Source: an uncultured Bacteroidia bacterium (lineage in GTDB: Bacteria > Bacteroidota > Bacteroidia > Bacteroidales > F082). From it: a stretch of DNA of 40,693 nucleotides. The translations under genes were made by a program, and so were the position numbers. Shown piece after piece: positions 21,830-30,369 of the stretch (the stretch's first letter is position 1; every line of letters begins with the position of its first letter). The DNA is taken from contig CADAVB010000007.1 in the NCBI GenBank assembly GCA_902791165.1, positions 1 to 40,693 of the forward strand, in the 5' to 3' direction. The notes below the pieces were generated by a model. The model saw only the letters and a list, made by a program, of their open reading frames with translations, had not been told where the DNA came from and ran no database searches.

Positions 21830-22342
21830 TCAGGCGATTGGGTCACCGCAAAAGGCTTTCCGTTTACAGGACTTGCAGTGTTTGCCTATCCAGACGGCAT
21901 CGAATTGGTTCATGGCTTGCTCAACCAGTTCGGGATTGTCGGTGAGGATGCCAGCCTCGAAGTTGCGAGTGCCGTCGCCTTTCATGCCGATGCCTGCGCC
22001 GGTGAGGTTAGCGCTGCCGATGTAGGCTACTTGGTTATCAAAGACCAAGATCTTGAAATGTACCCTTGGACAAAGTGCTCTTTCAAGGCCATCAAACAAA
22101 GCAGGGTATTTGTCGAAGTCCTCGCGGAACGCGGGACCTGGCTCCTTGGCGTGGATGAGCCGTACCTCAACGCCTTTTTTGATAAGTTGTGCCAAGACCG
22201 CAAGGAATGGCTTCATTTGTGAGCCGACCTTGACATAAAGGTCTTTGATGTCGGCGGTGCCAATCCAGAGGCTGCGCTTGACATTGGGCACAAGGGCAAG
22301 GACTTCGGTGTAATGGGCTTTGTCAGCGATGAATTTCAACAT
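21830..22342 (-). CDS. Phospholipase D-like protein with a single HKD motif
   Basis: A 170-residue protein of the PLD superfamily. The HKD motif is HFKILVFD (His95, Lys97, Asp102), followed by AYIGSANLTGAG. One motif per chain means that a dimer would form the active site, as in the Nuc-type nucleases; phosphodiester cleavage of nucleic acid or lipid is possible. The last residues hold a cysteine cluster (CKSCKRKAFC) that may bind a metal. It is the last gene of the RavA-like operon, 34 bases after the YgjP-like gene; TATTTTTG in that gap could be a weak internal promoter. Confidence 0.85.
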   Translation of the reverse strand: MLKFIADKAHYTEVLALVPNVKRSLWIGTADIKDLYVKVGSQMKPFLAVLAQLIKKGVEVRLIHAKEPGPAFREDFDKYPALFDGLERALCPRVHFKILVFDNQVAYIGSANLTGAGIGMKGDGTRNFEAGILTDNPELVEQAMNQFDAVWIGKHCKSCKRKAFCGDPIA

Positions 22343-22376
22343 ATTTCTTTCGTTTTATGGTGCAAAAATAATAACC

Positions 22377-23006
22377 TCATTTCATTAAGAACATGTAAAA
22401 GCCCCAGTATTTTGAAAGGGCGATGTCCTGGACGACTTTTTGCTGCTCGGCATCCTCACCGATGAGCTGAGACAAGTATTTCCAAAATGATTTACGGTGA
22501 TGGTGATATTTCAGGTGAGCCATTTCGTGAAGGATGATATCATCCATCATCTCTTTCGGGAAAATGGCAATGATGGGTGAAAGTGTGATGTAATTGGTGT
22601 GGGTGCATAGCCCCAAAACGCCTTTTCGCAAAGGCTTTACACTTACGCCTTTTGCGAATAGTTGATGTTTGGCTTCGAGTTCGTGCATTCGTTGAGGCAA
22701 CACTATAGAGGCGCGAACGATAATCTGTTCCTTTATGCTTTCCCTAAGCCATTTCTGCAATTTCATATTGTGGAAATCAATAGCATCGGAATACAAGATG
22801 TCGGTTTTGGAATGGTCTTCGCTATTAAGAATAATCACGCAAGTGGTTTTTGTGCGGTACACTTTCCTGAAGGGGCTTTCTTTCCTTTGGTCTTGAAATA
22901 GGTCTTGATGGTCGCAAAGGTGCCATTCGATGCTATAGTATGGGAACCGAAGCCTGGCATTGGGGTTTATCCAATAGAGGGGCTGCCTTTTCTTTATGCT
23001 TTCCAT
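22377..23006 (-). CDS. YgjP-like zinc metallopeptidase
   Basis: A 209-residue protein of the YgjP/SprT-like metallopeptidase group. The HExxH motif is HEMAH (160-164), followed by KYHHHRKSFWKYL, where a later histidine before FW gives the third ligand. The preceding CTHTNYITLSP fits the family's strand before the metal site. Related domains act as DNA-protein crosslink proteases or as subunits in restriction-type systems; the substrate here is unknown. Its start overlaps the end of the VWA gene by 13 bases, showing close coupling. Confidence 0.85.
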   Translation of the reverse strand: MESIKKRQPLYWINPNARLRFPYYSIEWHLCDHQDLFQDQRKESPFRKVYRTKTTCVIILNSEDHSKTDILYSDAIDFHNMKLQKWLRESIKEQIIVRASIVLPQRMHELEAKHQLFAKGVSVKPLRKGVLGLCTHTNYITLSPIIAIFPKEMMDDIILHEMAHLKYHHHRKSFWKYLSQLIGEDAEQQKVVQDIALSKYWGFYMFLMK

Positions 23007-24334
23007 ATTCTATCCAGTATTTCGTTGTAAGGGTTTCTGTAACTGCCTATTTGCAGACCGTAAAACCGTGTTCCTTTTTCATGTTCCATGCGCATCTTTT
23101 CGCGAGTGGATGGCCTTGGTAAATTAAACTCAAAATCACTGATGACAAGGACATCGGCCATGGCGTATTTGGCAGTGTAAAGCATCTTCAAGGCCGCATC
23201 AAGCATTTCTTCTCCATCGGTGCCACCTGTGAAATGCTCATCAAGAAAAGCATTAAGCTTTGACCAGGCATTAGGTGTGCTTAAATCCAAGCACTTTGCC
23301 CGGACAGAAAACTCTATCAGGAAACAACGCCGTTTTTGTTTCCTTGCCATCCTCAACAGTTGCATGAGCAGGCACTTGGCCAGCTGTTCGGGGCGGCCAT
23401 GCATGGAACCGCTGGTGTCAACGCTTACGATGATTGGGCCTTTTTCCATTCGGGGCTTGGTGACTTTTTGCTGCTCAATCTTTGTTACACTCTCATTTTT
23501 TGGCTTGTTGGAAAAGAGTTGCAACTTACGGGATGCATATTTAAGACAGAACAGGTCTTCGGTCTGATTATCCGACATGAGGGCTGTTTCGACTGGAAGC
23601 AAGTGTTGCAAATCATTGCCCAATGCCACTTCCTCTATCTCGGTGACAGGCCTGGGTGGTGAGGGCAATATGGGAAGGTAACGTTTGACAGTATCGTCCA
23701 ATTCGTCTTTTCGCTGAGGTTGCTCGCGACCGATGATGCGAACGATTTCGACCAATTGAGGGTTGGAGTAGAAAGCCTTTTCGACTTTTCGACGTTCTTT
23801 GTAGTCGTCGGAACCGTGATTCCAAAGACGAGTTTCCCAGTTGGGCCTGTGAGTTTCAATTACTTCCTGTAACTTCTTTCTATAATTCTCTTCACATGCC
23901 TTATTCCAATCTTTGGCTAATGACGACATGACCAACTCAACGTCTTGGCTCTTTATCTGCTCAAGGTAGCCGTTGACGTTTACCTGGTCAGCGCTATAGT
24001 TGGATAGGATGTGCAGATAGGTCTCTTTCCAATCCTTCCTTTTTTGGGCAAGGTTGCCTTCAGCGAAAAGCCTGATTCGGCGCTTTTCTTGGTGGTATGC
24101 TTGTATGATGGGCTGGTATAGCTTCAGCATTGCTTCCAAGAATTTCATCATCTCATCCTTCAGAATTTCTGCCCAAAGAGGATCCTGGCTGTCCAGTTGA
24201 GGGTTGGCTGCAAAAGTTTGCTTCATGAAGCCAGCCAAGGGATCTTCAGGATGCAGGGTGTCGGGCATTTTGCCCTGGTCCAAATAGAAGTCAAAGGCTT
24301 CGTCGTATTCTTGGAGTTTCTTTTCGATGTCCAT
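22994..24334 (-). CDS. VWA-domain protein, ViaA-like partner of the MoxR ATPase
   Basis: The 446-residue protein has a helical N-terminal half (about 1-290) and a C-terminal VWA domain. The metal-ion site is complete: DTSGS (306-310), Thr372 in TGGTDGEE and Asp400 in VISDFEF. This layout and the text GPIIVSVDTSGSM resemble ViaA, the partner of RavA in enterobacteria. The two proteins are thought to act as a chaperone-like pair. It lies nine bases after the ATPase gene, so the pair is coexpressed. In this island two more enzymes follow in the same operon. Confidence 0.9.
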   Translation of the reverse strand: MDIEKKLQEYDEAFDFYLDQGKMPDTLHPEDPLAGFMKQTFAANPQLDSQDPLWAEILKDEMMKFLEAMLKLYQPIIQAYHQEKRRIRLFAEGNLAQKRKDWKETYLHILSNYSADQVNVNGYLEQIKSQDVELVMSSLAKDWNKACEENYRKKLQEVIETHRPNWETRLWNHGSDDYKERRKVEKAFYSNPQLVEIVRIIGREQPQRKDELDDTVKRYLPILPSPPRPVTEIEEVALGNDLQHLLPVETALMSDNQTEDLFCLKYASRKLQLFSNKPKNESVTKIEQQKVTKPRMEKGPIIVSVDTSGSMHGRPEQLAKCLLMQLLRMARKQKRRCFLIEFSVRAKCLDLSTPNAWSKLNAFLDEHFTGGTDGEEMLDAALKMLYTAKYAMADVLVISDFEFNLPRPSTREKMRMEHEKGTRFYGLQIGSYRNPYNEILDRIWKA

Positions 24335-24342
24335 GGCAAATG

Positions 24343-25887
24343 CTATAAAAGTTGCTGAGCGTTCTTCGCTTTGATTTTCATCTCTTCAAGGCGTTTCTCG
24401 CAAAGGGAGAGTTGTTTTTTGGAGAGTTTTTGATCATCTTCCGAAAGGAAGAGATTGGCCGACTTGTAAAACAAGTCTTTCAGTTTTTCAAACTCAGGCT
24501 GCACTTTGTTTTCCAAGGTCTGCAATGCGACGCCAGCTTCGTTTTCGACGCTGGAAAAAAGCGTTGCATTAGCGCCTTTGACCTTCTCCAATCCGTATGG
24601 TATGCCATCGATAAAGATGCCGCCAGTACATTTCTTCAATTTGACCTTTTTCACATTAGTGTCTGTCTTGGTTTTGTAGGCAAACGGAGCACCCGTATAG
24701 ATGGCCCTGACAATCCAAGCTTTCTTGTCGTTATCCGGATACACAATGCCATCAGTGGTTTTTCCAGTGGTATAATCCTCAACATACTCGTAGTCTGCTT
24801 TATAAAAGAGGCATTTCCCTTGAGGATAGCCTTGTATGATGTAATAGAAGTAGTTGGTCACAGATAAATTGCTTTCCGAAACGCTAGTGGCTCCTGTTTT
24901 CTGTTTGGATTTCTCCTTAAGAGCTTTGTCGATTTCCTTGCTCAACTTTTCAATCTGTTTATCAACATTCACAGTAAGACTGCCGCATACCATGTCAATG
25001 ATTGAGGGAATTGTTTCGGATTTGTTCCAGAGGCCATGCACCAGCAATGGAATGTCGGTCATGTCGATGGTTTTTCTGCCATTCAGGAACGCTGATGTTT
25101 GAAGCAGATGGAAACACTTTTTCCAGCGGCGGTCGGATATGTAATAGTCCATCACGTTGATCTCCTCTTTCTTGGATTGCTCTTTCAGTTCCTTGCGTAT
25201 GTACGACACAGCAGCACATATTTCATCGGGTATCTGAACGGAGTTGATTTCTTTTTGCCAGGAATCATAATGTGTTTCGGTGATTAAAAGGTCACTTGGC
25301 ACTGAGACATCTTGGATGGCCTGATTGCGTATCATCTTGAAGAATTCGGCTTCGCTCTGTATGCAGTTGGACACCATGCGTACCAAGAACCTGTCCCAAA
25401 GGGCTTCAAGGCCTTCCTCTTCGGCGGGCAACTCGTTGCTGGCGGCAATCAAGACTTTCATGGGCAGGCGCAGGGTCTTGTCTCCATTCTGGAAGATGCG
25501 TTCGTTGATGGCGGTAAGCAGTGCGTTTTGGATGGAAGGACTGGCTTTCCAGATCTCATCAAGGAAGACGATATGAGCAGTGGGCAGGAAGCCTTTCACG
25601 ACCCTTTCGTATCGGTCTTCGTTTTTGAGGAGCGAGATAGAGACGGGGCCGAAGATTTCATCTGGTGTGCTGAATCTGGACATCAGGTATTCAAAAGACT
25701 GTCCATCCTTGAACGCTAATTTCAATCTTCGAGCCACAAGACTTTTCGCCGTCCCGGGAGGACCGAGAAGAAAGATACTTTCGCCAGCAACGGCACTTAA
25801 TAACGCCATCGCCAAGATATGCTGCTTTTCATAAACGCCTACTGAAAAATGCTTCAGCAAGGCTGATATTTGTGTCTTTGCATCCAT
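24343..25887 (-). CDS. RavA-like MoxR-family AAA+ ATPase
   Basis: A 514-residue ATPase. Walker A is GPPGTAKS (42-49), Walker B is IVFLDE (106-111) and sensor 1 is in LIAASNELP. The segments ESIFLLGPPGTAKSLVARRL, EYLMSRFSTPDEIFGP and SDRRWKKCFHLLQTSAF are close to RavA. The C-terminal part (about 320-514) is an insertion-like arm as in RavA, here probably coiled at the end. The ATG at 25887 is chosen; the open frame further upstream is only the translated operator. It heads the operon RavA-like, ViaA-like, YgjP-like, PLD-like behind module O6. Confidence 0.92.
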   Translation of the reverse strand: MDAKTQISALLKHFSVGVYEKQHILAMALLSAVAGESIFLLGPPGTAKSLVARRLKLAFKDGQSFEYLMSRFSTPDEIFGPVSISLLKNEDRYERVVKGFLPTAHIVFLDEIWKASPSIQNALLTAINERIFQNGDKTLRLPMKVLIAASNELPAEEEGLEALWDRFLVRMVSNCIQSEAEFFKMIRNQAIQDVSVPSDLLITETHYDSWQKEINSVQIPDEICAAVSYIRKELKEQSKKEEINVMDYYISDRRWKKCFHLLQTSAFLNGRKTIDMTDIPLLVHGLWNKSETIPSIIDMVCGSLTVNVDKQIEKLSKEIDKALKEKSKQKTGATSVSESNLSVTNYFYYIIQGYPQGKCLFYKADYEYVEDYTTGKTTDGIVYPDNDKKAWIVRAIYTGAPFAYKTKTDTNVKKVKLKKCTGGIFIDGIPYGLEKVKGANATLFSSVENEAGVALQTLENKVQPEFEKLKDLFYKSANLFLSEDDQKLSKKQLSLCEKRLEEMKIKAKNAQQLL

Positions 25888-25901
25888 GTTGAATCGTTTT
25901 G

Positions 25902-25947
25902 ATGCTGCAAAGAAAACAAAAGACTGCGCCAAATCACGGCACAGTCT
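25902..25947 (-). promoter_or_regulatory. Dyad-promoter module O6
   Basis: The dyad (25921-25947) is AGACTGTGC / GCGCAGTCT. Relative to the other copies one base has changed in each arm so that AGACTG still pairs with CAGTCT. Eight bases to TTTGCAGC are kept. It lies 27 bases after the AAA+ gene and in front of the RavA-like operon. Confidence 0.82.
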
Positions 25948-25974
25948 CAATAATCTTTACATTGTTCTCCCAAA

Positions 25975-27627
25975 TTATTTAAAGCCAATCTTACGGCTTT
26001 CTTTCTGCTCCAAGCGCTCGCTATCGCAGTGTTCCATGAGCTTCTCCAACGATGCCGCCGAATCGCTGTGCAAGATGCTGTCGATGGCATAGTGTCGCGC
26101 GATGTTCTCAATTTGTCCACCGCTGAAGTCGTACTTCTCGGCCAAGGCACGAATGTCTGACTCTTGCAACTCGGGGAGCATCGAATGCCAAATCTGCATC
26201 CTCGCTTCCAGCGTAGGCTTGTTGAACTTGATTTTGTAAAGGAAACGGCGTTCGAAAGCCTTGTCCATGTTTTGGGCAAGATTGGTGGTGGCGATGAGGA
26301 TGCCGTTGAGGGTTTCCATCTCTTGAAGGATGATGTTCTGGATGGAGTTCTCCATCTTCTCAACGGCGCGCTCTGCACCTTCTTGGCGCTTTCCGATGAT
26401 GGCATCGGCCTCGTTGAAAAGCAAGATGGGGGCGATGGTGGACGTTTCAACCTTCATGCGGTATTGCTCAAAGACTTTCTTGATGTTCTTCTCGCTCTCG
26501 CCCACCCACATGCTCTTGATTTCCGAGATATTGACCTGCATGATGTCGCGCCCCGTTTGACGCGCCAATTGCAAAACGGTTTCGGTCTTGCCGGTGCCTG
26601 GTGCGCCATAGAAAAGGCAGGTGAAGCCGCTGCGGTAGCCTTTGTCCTTTAGGCGACTACACACGTCGTTGTAGTGGCTTTCTTCCAAAAGTTGCCCCAG
26701 ATCGGAAACCTGAGACGCGACGGCCTTATCATAATAGAGTTGTTTCTGCACAATCTCCTCGTGCTTGATGACGTTTTTCCTGTCCTGATTCATCGAAACC
26801 AGATTCAGCTCCGAGAAAAGGGCCTGTTTGGCAGCCCATGTCATACGGAACGACTCCCGATTGACAAAGCCCTCGTCGTTGTTGAATTCAATCATCTTCG
26901 TCTCTTGCAAGATATGCGAATTTTTATTCAGCCGACCCTTGATTAGACTCCATTGCGTTGGGCAGTCGAAGAAGAAGTTCAAGTCATGGTAGCCGATGTT
27001 GTCGTCATTGTTGTTGACAAACAGGTGCGAGAACAAAAGCAGCAGCATCTCGTCCTTCTCATAAAGGTTGAAACTCTTCAGCTTTTGGACAAACAACAAA
27101 TGATTATTGCCGTCCATGAGTTGTTGAAGTCGCATGATGGCCACTTCGGTGCTCAATTCTTTGTCTTTGCGCATTTTCATGATTTCCTCTATCACGTTGA
27201 ACAATTCGGAACAGTTTAGGCCAGAATAGTCGCGGGGCGTGTATTTTTCGTTGCGTTTGAAAGCCTCCACCACTTCCCATGGCACCCGATAACTGATATC
27301 AGACTCATCGCGACGACAGCACACCAAGCCTCTGCGCTCCAGCTCTTCGATGTCCGACATAAGGCGAATCACCCGCGTGGTGCTACATTCCAAATGTCGC
27401 GAGAAGTCGCTATTGCGGATGCTTGTGTCGTTGCTGTTGTCGATAAACAGCGCCATCATCACGCTTTGTTCCTTGGTCATTTCCAGTCTTTCGGAGAGGT
27501 GTTTCAGCGGGTGGGCGGCTTTTTTGAAGAACTCGGCATTGAGGCGCGAGCCTTTTGAGAGTTCGACGACTTGTTCCACAGCGGTCAGCAAATCCAGTTT
27601 TCGGGTCATTCTTTTCTTTGTTTCCAT
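25975..27627 (-). CDS. AAA+ ATPase with winged-helix N-terminal region
   Basis: A 550-residue protein. An N-terminal region (about 1-300) includes a probable winged helix (about 68-115: SIRNSDFSRHLECSTTRVIRL...RRGLVCCRR). The AAA+ module follows: Walker A GAPGTGKT (341-348), Walker B-like ILLFNEAD (401-408) with Asn in place of the usual first acidic residue, sensor 1 IATTN and an arginine-finger type FERRF. It is of the SpoVK/FtsH-like remodelling class. It is first behind module O7 and its end was duplicated in the relic at 20983. The client is unknown. Confidence 0.88.
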   Translation of the reverse strand: METKKRMTRKLDLLTAVEQVVELSKGSRLNAEFFKKAAHPLKHLSERLEMTKEQSVMMALFIDNSNDTSIRNSDFSRHLECSTTRVIRLMSDIEELERRGLVCCRRDESDISYRVPWEVVEAFKRNEKYTPRDYSGLNCSELFNVIEEIMKMRKDKELSTEVAIMRLQQLMDGNNHLLFVQKLKSFNLYEKDEMLLLLFSHLFVNNNDDNIGYHDLNFFFDCPTQWSLIKGRLNKNSHILQETKMIEFNNDEGFVNRESFRMTWAAKQALFSELNLVSMNQDRKNVIKHEEIVQKQLYYDKAVASQVSDLGQLLEESHYNDVCSRLKDKGYRSGFTCLFYGAPGTGKTETVLQLARQTGRDIMQVNISEIKSMWVGESEKNIKKVFEQYRMKVETSTIAPILLFNEADAIIGKRQEGAERAVEKMENSIQNIILQEMETLNGILIATTNLAQNMDKAFERRFLYKIKFNKPTLEARMQIWHSMLPELQESDIRALAEKYDFSGGQIENIARHYAIDSILHSDSAASLEKLMEHCDSERLEQKESRKIGFK

Positions 27628-27657
27628 GATTATCCTTTCTTTAGATATTTGTTTTCA

Positions 27658-27698
27658 CGCTGCAAAGAAAAAGAAAGCCTGTGCCAAATTGCAGCACA
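27658..27698 (-). promoter_or_regulatory. Dyad-promoter module O7
   Basis: The inner dyad TGTGC / GCACA (27680-27698) is kept, but the outer left arm has decayed. The right arm with GGCTT, eight bases and TTTGCAGCGTGAAA are intact. It precedes the AAA+ gene. Confidence 0.78.
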
Positions 27699-27762
27699 AG
27701 ATAATAAAATCTGCAAATTTTATGCTTACCACCATCAACACGCAAAAAAAGCGTATTGTTGT

Positions 27763-28644
27763 TTAATAACCAATCCGATAATACCCCTGCAACGCCTTGA
27801 AATTATCTTGCGCCGAGAGGCAAGTGTCGCGCAGATAGCCGTCGATTTTGCCCCAGTTTTGGATGCCTCGGTAATAGAACAGGCGCAAGTCCTCTGTGAT
27901 GATGAAGGGAACAATGCCCGCTTGCAAACATTGCCAAAACAACAGCAGCCTGCCTACGCGCCCATTACCGTCTTGAAAAGGATGAATGCGCTCAAACTGC
28001 ACATGGAAATCCAACAGGTCGTCAAACGTAATTTGCTTTTTGGTATTATAATCGGCAAGCAGCGACTTCATCTGACGGTGGACTTCTTCCGGTCGCGCAG
28101 TTTCTTCTTCACCCACGGCATTGGCCAAACGCTTGTAGTCGCCCACGGCAAACCATGACTTGCGGCTGTCGGAAGTGTTTGTTTTCAACATCAGGTGTAA
28201 CTGCTTGATATGCGTTTCGGTAATCTTGTCCGTGGCATGGTCGATGACATAATCGATGCAGCGGAAGTGGTTGACAGTCTCGATAATGTCGTCGATGCGC
28301 GTGTTTTCCGTGGTGATGCCTAAAGTGTTGGTTTCGAAAATGTAGCGCGTCTGCTCCTTGGTCAGGCGGCTGCCTTCGATGTGGTTGGAGTTGTAGGTCA
28401 GGTCGATTTGGATACGATGATAAATGCCGCCTTTCATCTTGGCTTCCTTTTGTTCGCGCAAGGCGGCGAGCAAGGGCGACACTTTCTTTTTGCTGCGTTT
28501 GGGCAAGGTGGCCTCGGCGGGAATGTTCCATGTCTTTCCCGTGATGAACGCGCCTTCTATTTTTCCCGTAGCGCAATAATTACGGGCGGTGCGCTCACTG
28601 ATACCGTATTTTTCGGCAAACTGACTGACTGAAATGTATTCCAT
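27763..28644 (-). CDS. Fic-family AMP-transferase with N-terminal HTH
   Basis: A 293-residue Fic protein. An N-terminal helix-turn-helix of MerR/excisionase type (about 1-45: SVSQFAEKYGISERTARNY) is followed by the inhibitory helix motif SNHIEG (86-91) and the Fic core HPFQDGNGRVGR (221-232), all complete. Fic enzymes usually transfer AMP to a target protein; the inhibitory motif keeps the enzyme restrained. The target is unknown. The HTH and a palindrome in its own promoter suggest autoregulation. It lies at the border of the WYL island but lacks the island's dyad. Confidence 0.93.
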   Translation of the reverse strand: MEYISVSQFAEKYGISERTARNYCATGKIEGAFITGKTWNIPAEATLPKRSKKKVSPLLAALREQKEAKMKGGIYHRIQIDLTYNSNHIEGSRLTKEQTRYIFETNTLGITTENTRIDDIIETVNHFRCIDYVIDHATDKITETHIKQLHLMLKTNTSDSRKSWFAVGDYKRLANAVGEEETARPEEVHRQMKSLLADYNTKKQITFDDLLDFHVQFERIHPFQDGNGRVGRLLLFWQCLQAGIVPFIITEDLRLFYYRGIQNWGKIDGYLRDTCLSAQDNFKALQGYYRIGY

Positions 28645-28645
28645 C

Positions 28646-28707
28646 TATCGGCATGTTTTTGTCTAAAATCCGCTGCAAAGATAGCACTTTTTTGCCGATA
28701 CCGGCAA
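28646..28707 (-). promoter_or_regulatory. Fic gene promoter with palindromic operator
   Basis: The -7 box is TATCTTTG (complement of 28676-28683). The palindrome TTGCCGATACCGGCAA (28692-28707) covers the -33 region. A half site TATCGGCA (28646-28653) lies between the start of transcription and the ATG. The Fic protein's HTH may bind these. Confidence 0.6.
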
Positions 28708-28727
28708 GTTGTTTCTCGCGATTTGGA

Positions 28728-29621
28728 TTAGTTTTGCTTCCTCTCCGTCAAAATCATAAACAAAATCGCGAACAGAATCAGCGCGACACCGAGGGCGACA
28801 TTCAACGTGAAGGCCTCTTGGAATACCAATGTTCCGATGACGATGGCCGTCAAGGGTTCGAGAATGCCGAGAATGGAGGTCTTGGTGGCACCCACAGCCT
28901 TGCTCGAGGCGGCCAAGGTGACGGTGGCAACGGCTGTCGGGAGAACCGCCAACCCCAAGACATTCAGCCAACTAACCGTATCGGGAACGGGATTGAGGTT
29001 TACGCCGAAACCCGACAAGGCAAACAGCATCACCGAGCCGATGAGGAAGCAATAAAAAGTCAAAATGAGGTTGGGCAATGCCTTGATGGCTTGGCTCTGA
29101 TTGACAATTACTATAAATAAGGTGTAACACAATCCCGATGCCACCACCAAAGCGATGCCTCGCCAGTCGATGAAGCCGCCGCTGCCTTTGATGGATAGCA
29201 ACACCGCGCCCGCCACGCCCGCAAAGATGGAAAGCCATGTCTTCCATGTCGGGAACTGGCCAAAAGCCATCATAATCAGCGCAACCATGATGGGATAGAC
29301 ATACAGAATGCTCGTGGCAATGCCCGACGGAATGTATTTGTAAGCCTCAAACAAGGTGATGCTGCACCCGGTGAACAACGCGCCGAGAATCGCCATCATG
29401 CCGAACTGTTTCCAAGTGATGCGGATGGGCTTTTTCGCGACGAGCATAAAGACCAACATAAGCAAGGATGCCAATCCGTAGCGATAGAACAGCAACGAAT
29501 TGACATCCAGCCCTTTGTTGATGACTGGCACACCGAAAAGCGGGTTCATCCCGTAGGTGATGCCCGAAACGATGCCGGCAAGATAGCCCCATTGAAGTCG
29601 ATTCCTCTTTTCCATGGTCAT
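28728..29621 (-). CDS. EamA-family (DMT) transporter
   Basis: An inner-membrane carrier of 297 residues with about ten transmembrane helices in two EamA halves (for example GYLAGIVSGITYGMNPLFG and the second repeat ending TSILGILEPLTAIVIGTLVF). Such proteins export or exchange metabolites such as amino acids; the substrate cannot be read. The start is the ATG at 29621 (MTMEKRNRL); the frame is open upstream but that part is not membrane-like and overlaps the promoters. It is divergent from rpsP. Confidence 0.9.
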   Translation of the reverse strand: MTMEKRNRLQWGYLAGIVSGITYGMNPLFGVPVINKGLDVNSLLFYRYGLASLLMLVFMLVAKKPIRITWKQFGMMAILGALFTGCSITLFEAYKYIPSGIATSILYVYPIMVALIMMAFGQFPTWKTWLSIFAGVAGAVLLSIKGSGGFIDWRGIALVVASGLCYTLFIVIVNQSQAIKALPNLILTFYCFLIGSVMLFALSGFGVNLNPVPDTVSWLNVLGLAVLPTAVATVTLAASSKAVGATKTSILGILEPLTAIVIGTLVFQEAFTLNVALGVALILFAILFMILTERKQN

Positions 29622-29635
29622 TTTCAAAAAGTTTG

Positions 29636-29684
29636 CAAAATTATGGAATTTTGTAAGCCATTTCACCGAAATTTTGTAATTTTG
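29636..29684. promoter_or_regulatory. Divergent -7 boxes of the EamA gene and rpsP
   Basis: TAATTTTG on the minus strand (29636-29643) serves the transporter. TAATTTTG on the plus strand (29677-29684) serves rpsP, with a leader of about 55 bases. Confidence 0.6.
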
Positions 29685-29745
29685 CCGCCGAAACCTCGGG
29701 TAGGTTTTAGTTAATTCATTCATAATCAACTTAAAACATCAAATT

Positions 29746-30351
29746 ATGCCTGCAAAAATCAGATTGCAAAGACATGGCAAGAAGGGTCAGCCCTTCTATC
29801 ACATCGTAGTTGCCGACTCTCGCGCACCACGTGATGGTAAATTCATTGAGAAATTAGGCACCTACAACCCCATCACCGATCCGGCTCAAATCAACATCAA
29901 GTTCGACAGAGCCTTGCATTGGTACAGCATTGGCGCTCAGCCCACCGACACCGCCCGCTCGCTGCTTAGCAAGACTGGCGTCATGATGAAGTATCACCTG
30001 ATGCGTGGCGTCCAAAAAGGTGCCTTGACTGAAGAACAAGCCGAAGTCAAGTTCCAAAACTGGATGAAGGAGAAGGAAGCCAAGATGAGTGGCCTTATGA
30101 AAGCCAAGGAAGAAAAGGTTCGTGGCGAAAAGAAGACCCGTTTGGAAGCCGAAAAGCAAGTGAACGAGACCCGCGCCGCCGAACTCGCCAAGAAGAGACT
30201 CGCTGAAATCGAGGCCCAAAAGGCTGAAGAAGCTGTCGAAGCTGCTGCCGAAGAGGCTGCCGAGGCTGTCGCCGAAGAGGCTGTTGAAGCCGTCGCCGAA
30301 GAGGCTCCCGCTGCCGATGCTCCCGTTGAGGAAGCTCCCGCTGAAGCCTAA
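29746..30351 (+). CDS. rpsP: 30S ribosomal protein S16 with long Ala/Glu tail
   Basis: The first 80 or so residues are a standard S16 ([31 protein letters not shown] in the family pattern). The total of 201 residues is more than twice the usual bacterial length of about 80-90. The extension is a charged helix (about 105-160) and then an Ala/Glu-rich low-complexity tail ending EEAPAEA. Extended S16 proteins are common in Bacteroidota. It stands alone with its own promoter and a strong terminator. Confidence 0.96.
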   Translation: MPAKIRLQRHGKKGQPFYHIVVADSRAPRDGKFIEKLGTYNPITDPAQINIKFDRALHWYSIGAQPTDTARSLLSKTGVMMKYHLMRGVQKGALTEEQAEVKFQNWMKEKEAKMSGLMKAKEEKVRGEKKTRLEAEKQVNETRAAELAKKRLAEIEAQKAEEAVEAAAEEAAEAVAEEAVEAVAEEAPAADAPVEEAPAEA

Positions 30352-30369
30352 ACACGAGATTCTTCGAAA

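Noticed and set aside
25888-25950. N-terminal extension of the RavA-like ATPase
   Set aside because: The extra 21 codons are the translated dyad-promoter module; family similarity starts after the ATG at 25887.
16045-27627. Prophage or conjugative element
   Set aside because: No integrase, capsid, portal, relaxase or tra-like gene is visible, and no tRNA-flanked attachment site was found.
17465-27698. Integron-type gene cassette array
   Set aside because: The repeated intergenic palindromes and same-strand unknown genes resemble one, but the GTTRRRY/RYYYAAC core sites of attC are absent, no integrase is seen, and each repeat contains a promoter core.
17465-27698. CRISPR array
   Set aside because: The repeats are separated by whole genes of variable length, not by uniform short spacers, and no cas gene is present.
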